Assembly: GCA_018712915.1 (NCBI GenBank)
Contig: DVGC01000001.1
Coordinates: 1 to 64,000, forward strand
Length of the DNA: 64,000 bases
Source of the DNA: Candidatus Copromonas faecavium (nom. illeg.)
GTDB taxonomy: Bacteria; Bacillota; Clostridia; Lachnospirales; Lachnospiraceae
Reading direction: 5' to 3'
Part shown: one piece after another, positions 1 through 8,801 of the stretch
Position numbering within the stretch: position 1 is the stretch's first letter
Layout of the letters: each line of letters begins with the position of its first letter
The notes under the pieces: model-generated
What the model was told of the DNA's origin: nothing
What the model saw: only the letters and a program-made list of their open reading frames with translations
Databases searched by the model: none
Program-made: the position numbers and the translations under genes

Positions 1-141
1 AACCATAAATATATTGTAGTAGGAGGTATCCGCTATACCGATTGCTCTTATCATTCTAACAGCTTAAGCAACAAGATGGGTAATTCCTTACTGGCTGTAA
101 GGGATATTAACCATAAATATATTGTAGTAGGGGGTATTTTT

Positions 142-1614
142 ATGGACAATTTCCATGTATACAAGGATATTGAGGCCCGAACGGGAGGCGAAATTTACAT
201 AGGGGTCGTGGGCCCTGTCCGTACGGGAAAATCCACCTTCATCAAGCGGTTCATGGAGCTTCTGGTTCTTCCGGGCCTGCCGGAAGGGCAGGCAAAAAAC
301 CAGGCCAGGGATGAGCTTCCCCAGAGCGCCGCAGGAAAAACCATTATGACAACGGAACCGAAATTTGTTCCCAAGGAGGCGGCCCAGATTGCTTTAGACG
401 GCGGAATCACCGCAAAAATCCGCCTCATCGACTGCGTGGGCTTTATGGCGGAAGGAGCTGCAGGCCATGTGGAAAACGGAGAGGAGCGCCTGGTGAAAAC
501 ACCCTGGTATGACCATGAAATCCCCTTCACCCAGGCAGCGGAAATCGGTACGGAAAAAGTCATCCGGGATCACTCCACCATCGGCCTTGCCATCACCACA
601 GACGGAAGCTTCGGAGAACTGCCCCGAGAAAATTATGCCGATGCGGAGGAACGGACCATCACGGAACTAAAAACCATCGGAAAGCCCTTCCTGGTTCTGT
701 TAAACTCCTCCAGGCCCTACGCCAGAGAAACAAAGGAGCTGGCCGCCAAAATGGAAGAGCGGTACGGAGCATCGGTGCATCCGGTCAACTGCGAGCAGTT
801 AAAAAAAGAGGATGTGGAGGAAATCCTGGAAAAGGTGCTGCTGGAATTTCCCGTGACGGAAATGGATTTTCGTATTCCAAAATGGCTGGAGCTTCTTTCG
901 GAAGACTATCCCTTAAAGGCTAGGGTCATCGAACTGGCAGGGACCCTGCTGTCCGGCGCAGAGCAGATGAAGGATCTGGAAACGGCGGAGCAGGCAGGAG
1001 AGGCAGACGGTATCCGCCGGGTGTTTGTGGAGCAGATGGATTTATCCAACGGAAAGGTCCTGGTGGACGTGGTGCCGGAAGAGGACTGCTATTATGAAGC
1101 GTTGAGCCGCTATGCAGGCATTCCGGTTCCGGATGAGTACGGGCTTTTTTACACCCTGGCAGAGCTGGCCGCCATGAAGAATGAGTACAAAAAAGTATTA
1201 AATGCTCTGGAACAGGTCCGGATGAAAGGGTATGGAATCGTGATGCCGGACAAAGCGGAAATCCAGCTGGAAGAGCCGCAGCTCATCCGCCACGGCAACA
1301 AATATGGGGTGAAAATTCATGCCCAGGCGCCTTCCATCAACCTGATTAAGGCCCATATTGAAACAGAAATTGCGCCCATTGTGGGAAACGAGCAGCAGGC
1401 AGAGGATCTGATCTCTTACATAAAGGAAAGCGCAAAAACCGAGGACGGCGTATGGGAAACCAATATTTTCGGGAAATCTGTGGAACAGATTGTGGAGGAC
1501 GGTATGGAGGCAAAAATTGCCCAGATGACCGACGACTGCCAGCAGAAGCTTCAGGATACCCTGCAGAAAATCATCAATGACAGCAGCGGCGGATTGATTT
1601 GCATAATCATCTGA
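142..1614 (+). CDS. spoIVA: Stage IV sporulation protein A (spore coat morphogenetic ATPase)
   Basis: MDNFHVYKDIEARTGGEIYIGVVGPVRTGKSTFIKRFMELLVLP is the typical SpoIVA N-terminus with a P-loop. The start at 142 has a GGGGG/GGAGG-like RBS; the ORF-track start at 76 is longer. Confidence 0.96.
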   Translation: MDNFHVYKDIEARTGGEIYIGVVGPVRTGKSTFIKRFMELLVLPGLPEGQAKNQARDELPQSAAGKTIMTTEPKFVPKEAAQIALDGGITAKIRLIDCVGFMAEGAAGHVENGEERLVKTPWYDHEIPFTQAAEIGTEKVIRDHSTIGLAITTDGSFGELPRENYADAEERTITELKTIGKPFLVLLNSSRPYARETKELAAKMEERYGASVHPVNCEQLKKEDVEEILEKVLLEFPVTEMDFRIPKWLELLSEDYPLKARVIELAGTLLSGAEQMKDLETAEQAGEADGIRRVFVEQMDLSNGKVLVDVVPEEDCYYEALSRYAGIPVPDEYGLFYTLAELAAMKNEYKKVLNALEQVRMKGYGIVMPDKAEIQLEEPQLIRHGNKYGVKIHAQAPSINLIKAHIETEIAPIVGNEQQAEDLISYIKESAKTEDGVWETNIFGKSVEQIVEDGMEAKIAQMTDDCQQKLQDTLQKIINDSSGGLICIII

Positions 1615-1627
1615 TTCCGGTTATAAT
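1599..1627 (+). promoter_or_regulatory. Sigma-A-like promoter TTGCAT-N17-TATAAT overlapping the 3' end of spoIVA
   Basis: TTGCAT at 1599-1604, 17-nt spacer, TATAAT at 1622-1627, upstream of the MBL-fold gene. Confidence 0.55.
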
Positions 1628-1714
1628 AGCAATAGAAAAACAAACGGCCGGAGCGTCGAAAGCCGGCCGGAGCAACGTACCTGATCGGATGAAACTTACG
1701 CTAGGAGGGATTCC

Positions 1715-3325
1715 ATGAAACTGACGTTCATCGGCGCGGACCACGAGGTAACGGGGAGCTGCCATTATCTTCGTGCCGCAGGAAAAAACATCCTGGTGGA
1801 TTATGGAATGGAACAGGGAAAAAACGTCTACGCAAATGCAGAGTTTCCCATTCCCTATGCAGATGTGGATTATATTTTCATTACCCACGCCCATATCGAC
1901 CATACAGGACTGCTTCCGCTTATCTATTCCAGAGGCTTCCGCGGCCAGATTTTTGCCACCCAGGCCACCTGCGACCTCTGTAAGATCATGCTGCTTGACA
2001 GTGCCCATATCCAGGAAATGGAAGCGGAATGGAAAAACAGGAAGGCCCGCCGGGCCGGACGTGCAGAGGTGCCGCCCCTTTATACCATCAACGATGCAGA
2101 CGGCGTCCTGAAGCAGTTTGTCCCCTGTCATTATGGAGATATTCTGACCATTACAAGCGGCCTGAAGGTCCGGTTCACCGATGTGGGCCATCTTCTTGGT
2201 TCCGCTTCCATCGAAATGTGGCTCGAGGAAGGAGAGACTTCAAAGAAAATCGTCTTTTCCGGCGACATCGGCAACAAGAACAAGCCGCTGATCAAAGATC
2301 CCTCATTCGTGGAGGATGCGGATTATGTGGTGATGGAGTGCACCTACGGCGACCGCTCCCACGACAGAACCCATGAGCATATTGAGGAGCTTGCCTCCAT
2401 CCTTCAGGATACCCTGGATCGGGGCGGCAACCTGGTGATTCCCGCCTTCGCCGTGGGCCGGACCCAGGAAATTCTCTATTTCATGAGAAAAATCAAGGAG
2501 GAGGGCCTGGTTTCCGGTCATGACGGCTTCGAGGTCTATGTGGACAGCCCGCTGGCCGTGGAAGCCACCCACGTCTTCAACAAGAATATTTCCGAATGCT
2601 TTGATGCCGAGGCCATGGATCTGGTGAGCCGGGGCATTAACCCCATTACCTTCCCGGGGCTTAAGCTTTCCGTCACCAGCGAGGATTCCAAAGCCATCAA
2701 CTTCGATGAGCGGCCCAAAGTGATTATTTCCGCCTCTGGCATGTGCGACGCAGGCCGGATCCGCCATCATTTAAAGCACAATCTGTGGCGCCCCGAATGT
2801 ACGGTACTGTTTGCCGGATACCAGGCGGTGGGAACTCTGGGCCGGACGCTGGTGGACGGCACCGATTCCGTAAGGCTGTTCGGTGAGACCATCGATGTGA
2901 AGGCCCATATCGAGCAGCTGGACGGCATTTCCGGCCATGCCGACCGGGAAGGGCTGATTGAATGGCTCCGTGCCCTGAAGAACAAACCGGAACGTGTCTT
3001 TCTCGTTCACGGAGACGATCTGGTCTGCACCAGATTCGCCGAACTTCTTCGCACGGAATACGGATACGAAACGGATGCGCCATTTTCCGGTTCGGAGTTT
3101 GATCTGGCAGATGGCCAGTGGCTTAAGAAAACTGTCGGCATCCCAATCAAAGAAGAGACGGAAAAACAGAAGCGCAACCGGACCATCTTTGAGCTTCTGG
3201 TGGCTGCCGGTGAGCGGCTTTTGCGTGTCATTCAGAAAAACCGCGAAAGCACCAACAAGGACATCAAAAAGTTTACGGAGGAGGTCAATGCCCTCTGTGA
3301 TAAATGGGATACAGGAGACAATTAA
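1715..3325 (+). CDS. MBL-fold metallo-hydrolase with beta-CASP / RNA-specificity domain
   Basis: HAHIDHTG metal-binding motif, SGDIGNKNKP, VIPAFAVGRTQEILY, SASGMCDAGRIRHHLKHNLW, SGHADREGL. Confidence 0.92.
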   Translation: MKLTFIGADHEVTGSCHYLRAAGKNILVDYGMEQGKNVYANAEFPIPYADVDYIFITHAHIDHTGLLPLIYSRGFRGQIFATQATCDLCKIMLLDSAHIQEMEAEWKNRKARRAGRAEVPPLYTINDADGVLKQFVPCHYGDILTITSGLKVRFTDVGHLLGSASIEMWLEEGETSKKIVFSGDIGNKNKPLIKDPSFVEDADYVVMECTYGDRSHDRTHEHIEELASILQDTLDRGGNLVIPAFAVGRTQEILYFMRKIKEEGLVSGHDGFEVYVDSPLAVEATHVFNKNISECFDAEAMDLVSRGINPITFPGLKLSVTSEDSKAINFDERPKVIISASGMCDAGRIRHHLKHNLWRPECTVLFAGYQAVGTLGRTLVDGTDSVRLFGETIDVKAHIEQLDGISGHADREGLIEWLRALKNKPERVFLVHGDDLVCTRFAELLRTEYGYETDAPFSGSEFDLADGQWLKKTVGIPIKEETEKQKRNRTIFELLVAAGERLLRVIQKNRESTNKDIKKFTEEVNALCDKWDTGDN

Positions 3326-3345
3326 CGCATGAAGGTAACATTGGT

Positions 3346-3822
3346 ATGAAGGTAAAATTATATACGGACGGCGCTGCCAGAGGAAATCCGGAAGGGCCGG
3401 GAGGCTACGGAGCCGTCCTCCAGTATGTGGACAAGAACGGCACGCTTCACGAAAAAGAGCTGTCCCAGGGCTACGTGAAAACCACCAACAACCGGATGGA
3501 GCTGATGGCGGCTATTGCCGGTCTGGAGGCTTTAAACCGTCCCTGCGAGGTGGAACTCTATTCCGATTCCAGATACCTGGTGGATGCTTTTAACCAGCAC
3601 TGGATCGACAGCTGGATTCGGCAGGACTGGAAGCGGCCCAAGAGCGGACCCGTAAAAAATGTGGATTTATGGAAACGGCTTCTGGAGGCTGCAAAGCCCC
3701 ATGAAATCAGGTTCTACTGGGTGAAAGGCCATGACGGGCACCCGGAAAACGAGCGCTGCGACCGGCTGGCTACCTCGGCTGCAGACGGAAACGAACGCAT
3801 CATTGACGAGGGACTTCAGTAG
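3346..3822 (+). CDS. rnhA: Ribonuclease HI
   Basis: MKVKLYTDGAARGNPEGPGGYGAVL, NNRMELMAAIAGLEAL, YSDSRYLVDA, WVKGHDGHPENERCDRLA. Confidence 0.95.
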   Translation: MKVKLYTDGAARGNPEGPGGYGAVLQYVDKNGTLHEKELSQGYVKTTNNRMELMAAIAGLEALNRPCEVELYSDSRYLVDAFNQHWIDSWIRQDWKRPKSGPVKNVDLWKRLLEAAKPHEIRFYWVKGHDGHPENERCDRLATSAADGNERIIDEGLQ

Positions 3823-3873
3823 GGGAGAATCATTACAATAATCTTACAAAATATTACTAATTTGTTTTTTCGG

Positions 3874-3902
3874 TTCACAAGACAGGCGGTTTATGCTATG
3901 GT
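3874..3902 (+). promoter_or_regulatory. Possible promoter TTCACA-N17-TATGGT
   Basis: Hexamers with 17-nt spacing upstream of the ORF at 4003. Confidence 0.4.
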
Positions 3903-4002
3903 TTTATTAGCAAAATCCGGAATCTGATTCCATGGGAATCTGTTCTGTGAAATGATAACGGTTCTCTGCCGTTATACATCGTGGAAAGCCTGGGGTACGT
4001 GA

Positions 4003-5064
4003 ATGAACAAACGTGTATGGATTGTAATGATATGCATTGTGCTGGTGGGAGTCTCCATTACCAGAACGACAAGTAATTTTATTTCGTCAAGGTCTGGTGG
4101 GGAGTCTTTTGCCATGGAGGAAGCACAGAGTCCCCAGGCTCTTTCCCGCATGGCCTCTGCGGATGCCGGAAGCGGACGGATGAATGATGCAGCCGGTGCA
4201 GCCGTCAATGGCTCCGGCGAAGAACAGCCGGAAACCGGCGTTTCTGAAGCGGCCGGCGCGCCTTCTCTCATGACCGCTTCTCTGAATGTGGGAACGGAGA
4301 AAGAGCAGGCAGGCTCATCTCCGGATGAATCAGGAGCTTTGTCGTCAGACAGCCTGTCTTCTTCGGAGGATTCTGCCGGTTCCGGCAGGGAAACAGGAGG
4401 AGAAACCGGTTCCGCTTCTGCCAGAGAAGCTGCAAGGATGGCTGCTCCCGCCTTAAGCGGAGCCTATGCGGCGGAAGGAGAGATTACCGAAGAAACGGCC
4501 GCACAGGATGGAACAGAAAACGGACAGAACCTGGAAAGCTCCGTTTCTGCGGCACAGCCGGAGTCTGCTTCCTCGGAGAGTGAAACCGTAAAATCCCCGC
4601 TGGAGACAGCAGCTGCCAAAGGGGAAACCTCTCCTTTTGGGGATGAGGAAACTTCCTATACTTCGGAAGAGCTTTATGAACGGCTGGAAGCGGTGAAGCA
4701 GCAGGCCGCACAGTATCAGGCCGCCGCCGATACGGGACAGACCTCCCTTTATATGGCAGCAGAGTATGAGTGGAACCTTTGGGACCGGGAGCTGAACCTG
4801 ATTTACTCCTGCATTCAGAGCCACATGTCTGAAGCAGAAGCAGAAGAGCTGAAAAAAGAAGAGGTGGAATGGCTGAAGGAGCGGGATCTGGCAGCAGAAC
4901 GGGCCTATGTCAACAATTCCTCCCCGCCGGAGCAGTCGGCGGAATACGTAAGAATTTCAGCCGAAAAAACAAAAGAGCGCTGTTATGAACTGCTGGAAGA
5001 CTATGAGTCCGTCATCGACCGGGCTGCGGCAAAAGAAACAGCGCCGGCTTCCTCTGCCGGATGA
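4003..5064 (+). CDS. Membrane-anchored/secreted protein with Ser/Glu-rich linker and C-terminal DUF1311/LprI-like domain
   Basis: N-terminal hydrophobic segment, low-complexity linker, C-terminal AAEYEWNLWDRELNLIYSCIQSHMSEAEAEELKKEEVEWLKERDLAAE resembling DUF1311. Confidence 0.6.
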   Translation: MNKRVWIVMICIVLVGVSITRTTSNFISSRSGGESFAMEEAQSPQALSRMASADAGSGRMNDAAGAAVNGSGEEQPETGVSEAAGAPSLMTASLNVGTEKEQAGSSPDESGALSSDSLSSSEDSAGSGRETGGETGSASAREAARMAAPALSGAYAAEGEITEETAAQDGTENGQNLESSVSAAQPESASSESETVKSPLETAAAKGETSPFGDEETSYTSEELYERLEAVKQQAAQYQAAADTGQTSLYMAAEYEWNLWDRELNLIYSCIQSHMSEAEAEELKKEEVEWLKERDLAAERAYVNNSSPPEQSAEYVRISAEKTKERCYELLEDYESVIDRAAAKETAPASSAG

Positions 5065-5095
5065 ACATCCGGGAAAGCTCATAAAAACATATCCC

Positions 5096-5152
5096 GAAAA
5101 GGAATGGCACCGAAGCGGAAGGAAACGAAGCTTTGGCGTTCATTCCTTTTTT
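5096..5152 (+). terminator. Intrinsic terminator
   Basis: AAAAGGAATG...CATTCCTTTTTT long stem followed by a T run, downstream of the ORF ending at 5064. Confidence 0.75.
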
Positions 5153-5247
5153 CCGTCTTTTCCCTTATTCTTTCCATATTTCGCCCTTTTTGATTTTGTT
5201 TTTCCTATTTCCCTTTCCCCATTCTTCCTTCTTTCGCAAAATCCCTC

Positions 5248-5276
5248 TTGCATAACTTGAACTTTGCGATTATATT
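5248..5276 (+). promoter_or_regulatory. Promoter TTGCAT-N17-TATATT upstream of alaS
   Basis: TTGCAT 5248-5253, 17-nt spacer, TATATT 5271-5276; leaves a leader of roughly 160 nt before the alaS ATG. Confidence 0.5.
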
Positions 5277-5444
5277 AATAAACGAGCATGCCGCCGGTGA
5301 TGCGGCAGCAAAGCCGCCGTCTGCTGTGCATCCGCAGCTCCGTCTGACAGGATGGGCAGATATGGCAGCAAACACATACTACAGAATCGAGATGCCTGAT
5401 TTTCCGGCATTTCCATTCCATAGAGAATCAGGAGGCAGACGACC

Positions 5445-8084
5445 ATGCAGAAATATGGCGTAAACGAACTTCGGAGAATGTTTCTGGAATTTTTTGAGAG
5501 CAAGGGACATCTTGCAATGAAGAGCTTCTCCCTCGTTCCTCACAATGACAACAGCTTACTTTTAATCAACTCCGGTATGGCTCCGTTGAAGCCTTATTTT
5601 ACCGGACAGGAAATTCCCCCCAGACGGAGGGTTTGTACCTGCCAGAAGTGTATCCGTACCGGTGATATCGAAAACATCGGAAAGACCGCGCGTCACGGTA
5701 CCTTTTTTGAAATGCTGGGCAACTTCTCCTTCGGTGACTACTTCAAGGATGAAGCCATCCACTGGTCCTGGGAGTTTCTGACGGAAGTCATCGGGCTGGA
5801 GCCGGACCGGCTGTATCCGTCGGTTTATCTGGATGACGATGAAGCGTTCCGCATCTGGAATGAGGAGATTGGAATCCCCGCAGAACGGATTTTCCGGTTC
5901 GGCAAGGAAGATAATTTCTGGGAGCATGGCGCCGGCCCCTGCGGCCCCTGTTCAGAGATTTATTACGACAGGGGTGAAAAATACGGCTGCGGAAAGCCAA
6001 CCTGTACCGTAGGCTGCGACTGCGACCGGTATATTGAGGTATGGAACAACGTCTTCACCCAGTTTGAGAATGACGGCCATGGCAATTACACGGAGCTGGC
6101 CCAGAAGAACATCGATACGGGAATGGGTCTTGAACGTCTGGCCGTGGTGGTACAGGACGTGGACTCCTTATTTACCATCGACACCAATAAGGCCCTTCTT
6201 GACCGGGTCTGCCAGCTGTCCGGCAAAGAGTATCAGAAAGACCATGAAACCGATGTTTCCCTGCGGATTGTGACCGATCACATCAAATCCTGCACCTTTA
6301 TGATTTCCGACGGTATCATGCCCTCCAACGAAGGACGGGGCTATGTGCTGCGCCGCCTGTTAAGACGCGCCGCCCGTCACGGAAGAAAGCTGGGCATCGA
6401 CGGAAAATTCCTGGCCAATCTTTCTGATACGGTTATCGCCCTGTCAAAGGACGGCTATCCGGAGCTGGAAGAGAAGAAGGCCATGATCTTCAAGGTACTT
6501 TCAGAAGAAGAGGACAAATTCAATAAGACCATCGACCAGGGTCTTGCCATTCTTTCCGATATGGAAGAAAACATGAAGGCAGCCGGAAAAACCGTTCTTC
6601 CCGGTTCGGATGCCTTCAAGCTTTACGATACCTACGGCTTCCCTCTGGATCTGACACAGGAAATTCTGGAGGAGAAGAATTTTGCCGTTGACGGAGACGG
6701 ATTTGCCGCCTGCATGAAGGAGCAGAAGGAAAAGGCAAGAAAGGCAAGGAAGACCACCAACTACATGGGCGCCGACGTAACCGTATACCAGTCCATCGAT
6801 CCGGCTCTGACGACGGAGTTTGTGGGCTATGACCGTCTGTGTCATTCCTCGGAGATTACGGTACTGACCACAGAGGATGAGATCGTGGAGGCTCTGACCG
6901 ACGGCCAGAAGGGGACCATTCTGGTGAAAGAGACCCCGTTTTATGCCACTATGGGCGGCCAGCAGGCCGATACGGGCGTGATTGAGTCCGACAACGGGAT
7001 TTTTATCGTGGAGGACACGATCAAGCTCCAGGGAGGCAAAGTGGGCCATGTGGGCCATATGGCAAAAGGCATGCTGAGGACCGGAGAATCCGTAACCTTA
7101 AAGGTAGATGCAGAAGGACGTGCCTTAACAGCCAGAAACCACAGCGCCACCCATCTGCTTCATAAAGCCCTGCGGGTGGTTCTGGGAGAGCATGTAGAGC
7201 AGGCAGGCTCCCTGGTAACAAAGGACAGACTCCGCTTTGACTTTACCCATTTCTCCGCCATGACACCGGAGGAGCTTCATAAAGTGGAGGAGCTGGTCAA
7301 TCAGGAGATCCGCGCTTCCCTTCCGGTAAAAACGGATGTGATGAGCCTGGAGGATGCCAAGAAGACTGGCGCCATGGCTCTGTTCGGAGAAAAATACGGA
7401 GATACGGTTCGCGTGGTGCGGATGGGCGACTTCTCCACCGAGCTGTGCGGAGGAACCCATGTGGCCAACACATCGGACATCAGCTTCTTTAAGATCCTTT
7501 CCGAGGCAGGTATCGCAGCCGGAGTCAGAAGAATCGAGGCCCTGACCTCAGACGGCCTGATCCATCACTACGAGGCGGCAGAAAAAGAGCTTCATCAGGC
7601 AGCGGCAGCAGCCAAGTCCACGCCTGACGCTCTGACTTCAAAGATTGAATCCATGCTGGAGGAAATCAAGGCCCTTCATTCGGAAAATGAGAAATTAAAG
7701 AGCAAGCTGGCCAGAGAGAGCATGGGCGATGTTATGGACCAGATCCAGGACATCAAAGGTGTTAAAGTGCTGGCTGTCCGTGCCGACGGCGTGGACATGA
7801 ACGGCTTAAGAGAGCTGGGAGATCAGTTAAAGGAGAAGCTGGGAGAAGGCGTTATCGTCATTGCTTCCGTTCTCGACGGAAAGGTCAACTTAATGGCAAC
7901 AGCCACCGACGGCGCCATGAAGCAGGGCGTTCATGCAGGCAACCTGATTAAGGGAATTGCTGGCCTGGTGGGCGGAGGCGGCGGCGGACGTCCCAACATG
8001 GCTCAGGCAGGCGGAAAGAATCCGGAAGGCGTCGATGAAGCCCTTTCCAAGGTGTCTGAGCTGGTTTCCGGTCAAATTAAGTAG
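5445..8084 (+). CDS. alaS: Alanyl-tRNA synthetase
   Basis: RMFLEFFESKGHLAMKSFSLVPHNDNSLLLINSGMAPLKPYF, editing motif HSATHLLHKALR, FSTELCGGTHVANTSDI, C-terminal GGGGGGRPNMAQAGG. Confidence 0.98.
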   Translation: MQKYGVNELRRMFLEFFESKGHLAMKSFSLVPHNDNSLLLINSGMAPLKPYFTGQEIPPRRRVCTCQKCIRTGDIENIGKTARHGTFFEMLGNFSFGDYFKDEAIHWSWEFLTEVIGLEPDRLYPSVYLDDDEAFRIWNEEIGIPAERIFRFGKEDNFWEHGAGPCGPCSEIYYDRGEKYGCGKPTCTVGCDCDRYIEVWNNVFTQFENDGHGNYTELAQKNIDTGMGLERLAVVVQDVDSLFTIDTNKALLDRVCQLSGKEYQKDHETDVSLRIVTDHIKSCTFMISDGIMPSNEGRGYVLRRLLRRAARHGRKLGIDGKFLANLSDTVIALSKDGYPELEEKKAMIFKVLSEEEDKFNKTIDQGLAILSDMEENMKAAGKTVLPGSDAFKLYDTYGFPLDLTQEILEEKNFAVDGDGFAACMKEQKEKARKARKTTNYMGADVTVYQSIDPALTTEFVGYDRLCHSSEITVLTTEDEIVEALTDGQKGTILVKETPFYATMGGQQADTGVIESDNGIFIVEDTIKLQGGKVGHVGHMAKGMLRTGESVTLKVDAEGRALTARNHSATHLLHKALRVVLGEHVEQAGSLVTKDRLRFDFTHFSAMTPEELHKVEELVNQEIRASLPVKTDVMSLEDAKKTGAMALFGEKYGDTVRVVRMGDFSTELCGGTHVANTSDISFFKILSEAGIAAGVRRIEALTSDGLIHHYEAAEKELHQAAAAAKSTPDALTSKIESMLEEIKALHSENEKLKSKLARESMGDVMDQIQDIKGVKVLAVRADGVDMNGLRELGDQLKEKLGEGVIVIASVLDGKVNLMATATDGAMKQGVHAGNLIKGIAGLVGGGGGGRPNMAQAGGKNPEGVDEALSKVSELVSGQIK

Positions 8085-8123
8085 AATTTCTGCAAATTTT
8101 TTCCTGTTTCCTTAAAAAATGTG

Positions 8124-8151
8124 TTGACGAATGTGTAATTTATGATATAAT
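8124..8151 (+). promoter_or_regulatory. Promoter TTGACG-N16-TATAAT for rpsU
   Basis: TTGACG 8124-8129 and TATAAT 8146-8151. Confidence 0.65.
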
Positions 8152-8227
8152 CATTCCAGTGCTAAAAAATACCCAAACAGTTGTATTATGCACAATTACA
8201 CAACTGGAGGGAGGTTAGGTGTGAGCT

Positions 8228-8404
8228 ATGTCAAACGTAATCGTTAAAGATAACGAAAGCCTGGACAGCGCTTTACGCAGATTCAAAAGAAACTGCGCAA
8301 AGGCCGGCATTCAGCAGGAAATTCGTAAAAGAGAGCATTATGAAAAGCCCAGCGTAAGACGTAAGAAAAAGTCTGAAGCTGCGAGAAAACGCAAGTACAA
8401 CTAA
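8228..8404 (+). CDS. rpsU: 30S ribosomal protein S21
   Basis: 58-aa ORF below the track cutoff: [58 protein letters not shown]. Confidence 0.97.
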   Translation: MSNVIVKDNESLDSALRRFKRNCAKAGIQQEIRKREHYEKPSVRRKKKSEAARKRKYN

Positions 8405-8442
8405 CTGTTCTTTGTTTTTTGTTGTTCGTATTTATGGTTCGT

Positions 8443-8477
8443 AAAGAAGATATTCCATTTGGGATATCTTCTTTTTT
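8443..8477 (+). terminator. Intrinsic terminator after rpsU
   Basis: AAGAAGATATtccatttggGATATCTTCTTTTTTT. Confidence 0.85.
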
Positions 8478-8519
8478 TGCTGCAAACGGCATACACTAAC
8501 ATGAAACAGCAGGATACGG

Positions 8520-8801
8520 GTGGGGCCGTTGAAGCACAGCAAAATTTGCGGATATTCTCCACTGGAATCCGCAGGAGCCGTCCGGGACGCCGTAAAAGGA
8601 GAGCCCAGGATTCTCATGACCGGACAGGGCGGAGTGAAAATTGAAAACTACCGGAAAATTTTATTCTATTCAGATACCTGTATCCGAATCCAGACCTTCC
8701 GCCGGGTGCTTGCCGTCACAGGAACCAGACTGATGATCCGGTATTATGATCGGGATGAAATGTGGATCACAGGCAGAGTGGAGGTGGTCCGCTTTGAATA
8801 G
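8520..8801 (+). CDS. yqfC: Sporulation protein YqfC / YabP family
   Basis: GEPRILMTGQGGVKIENYRKILFYSDTCIRIQT...ITGRVEVVRFE matches the YqfC/YabP pattern; directly precedes yqfD. Exact start uncertain. Confidence 0.75.
   Translation: MGPLKHSKICGYSPLESAGAVRDAVKGEPRILMTGQGGVKIENYRKILFYSDTCIRIQTFRRVLAVTGTRLMIRYYDRDEMWITGRVEVVRFE

Noticed and set aside
1645-1669. CGGCCGG...CCGGCCG hairpin between spoIVA and the MBL-fold gene as a terminator
   Set aside because: There is no T run and it lies downstream of a better promoter match, so it is more likely a minor leader structure.
1607-2191. - strand ORF overlapping the 5' half of the MBL-fold gene
   Set aside because: The + strand carries conserved metal-binding motifs; the opposite frame lacks motifs and a plausible RBS.
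2303-3083. Several - strand ORFs opposite the MBL-fold gene
   Set aside because: Overlapping mutually exclusive frames within a strongly supported + strand CDS.
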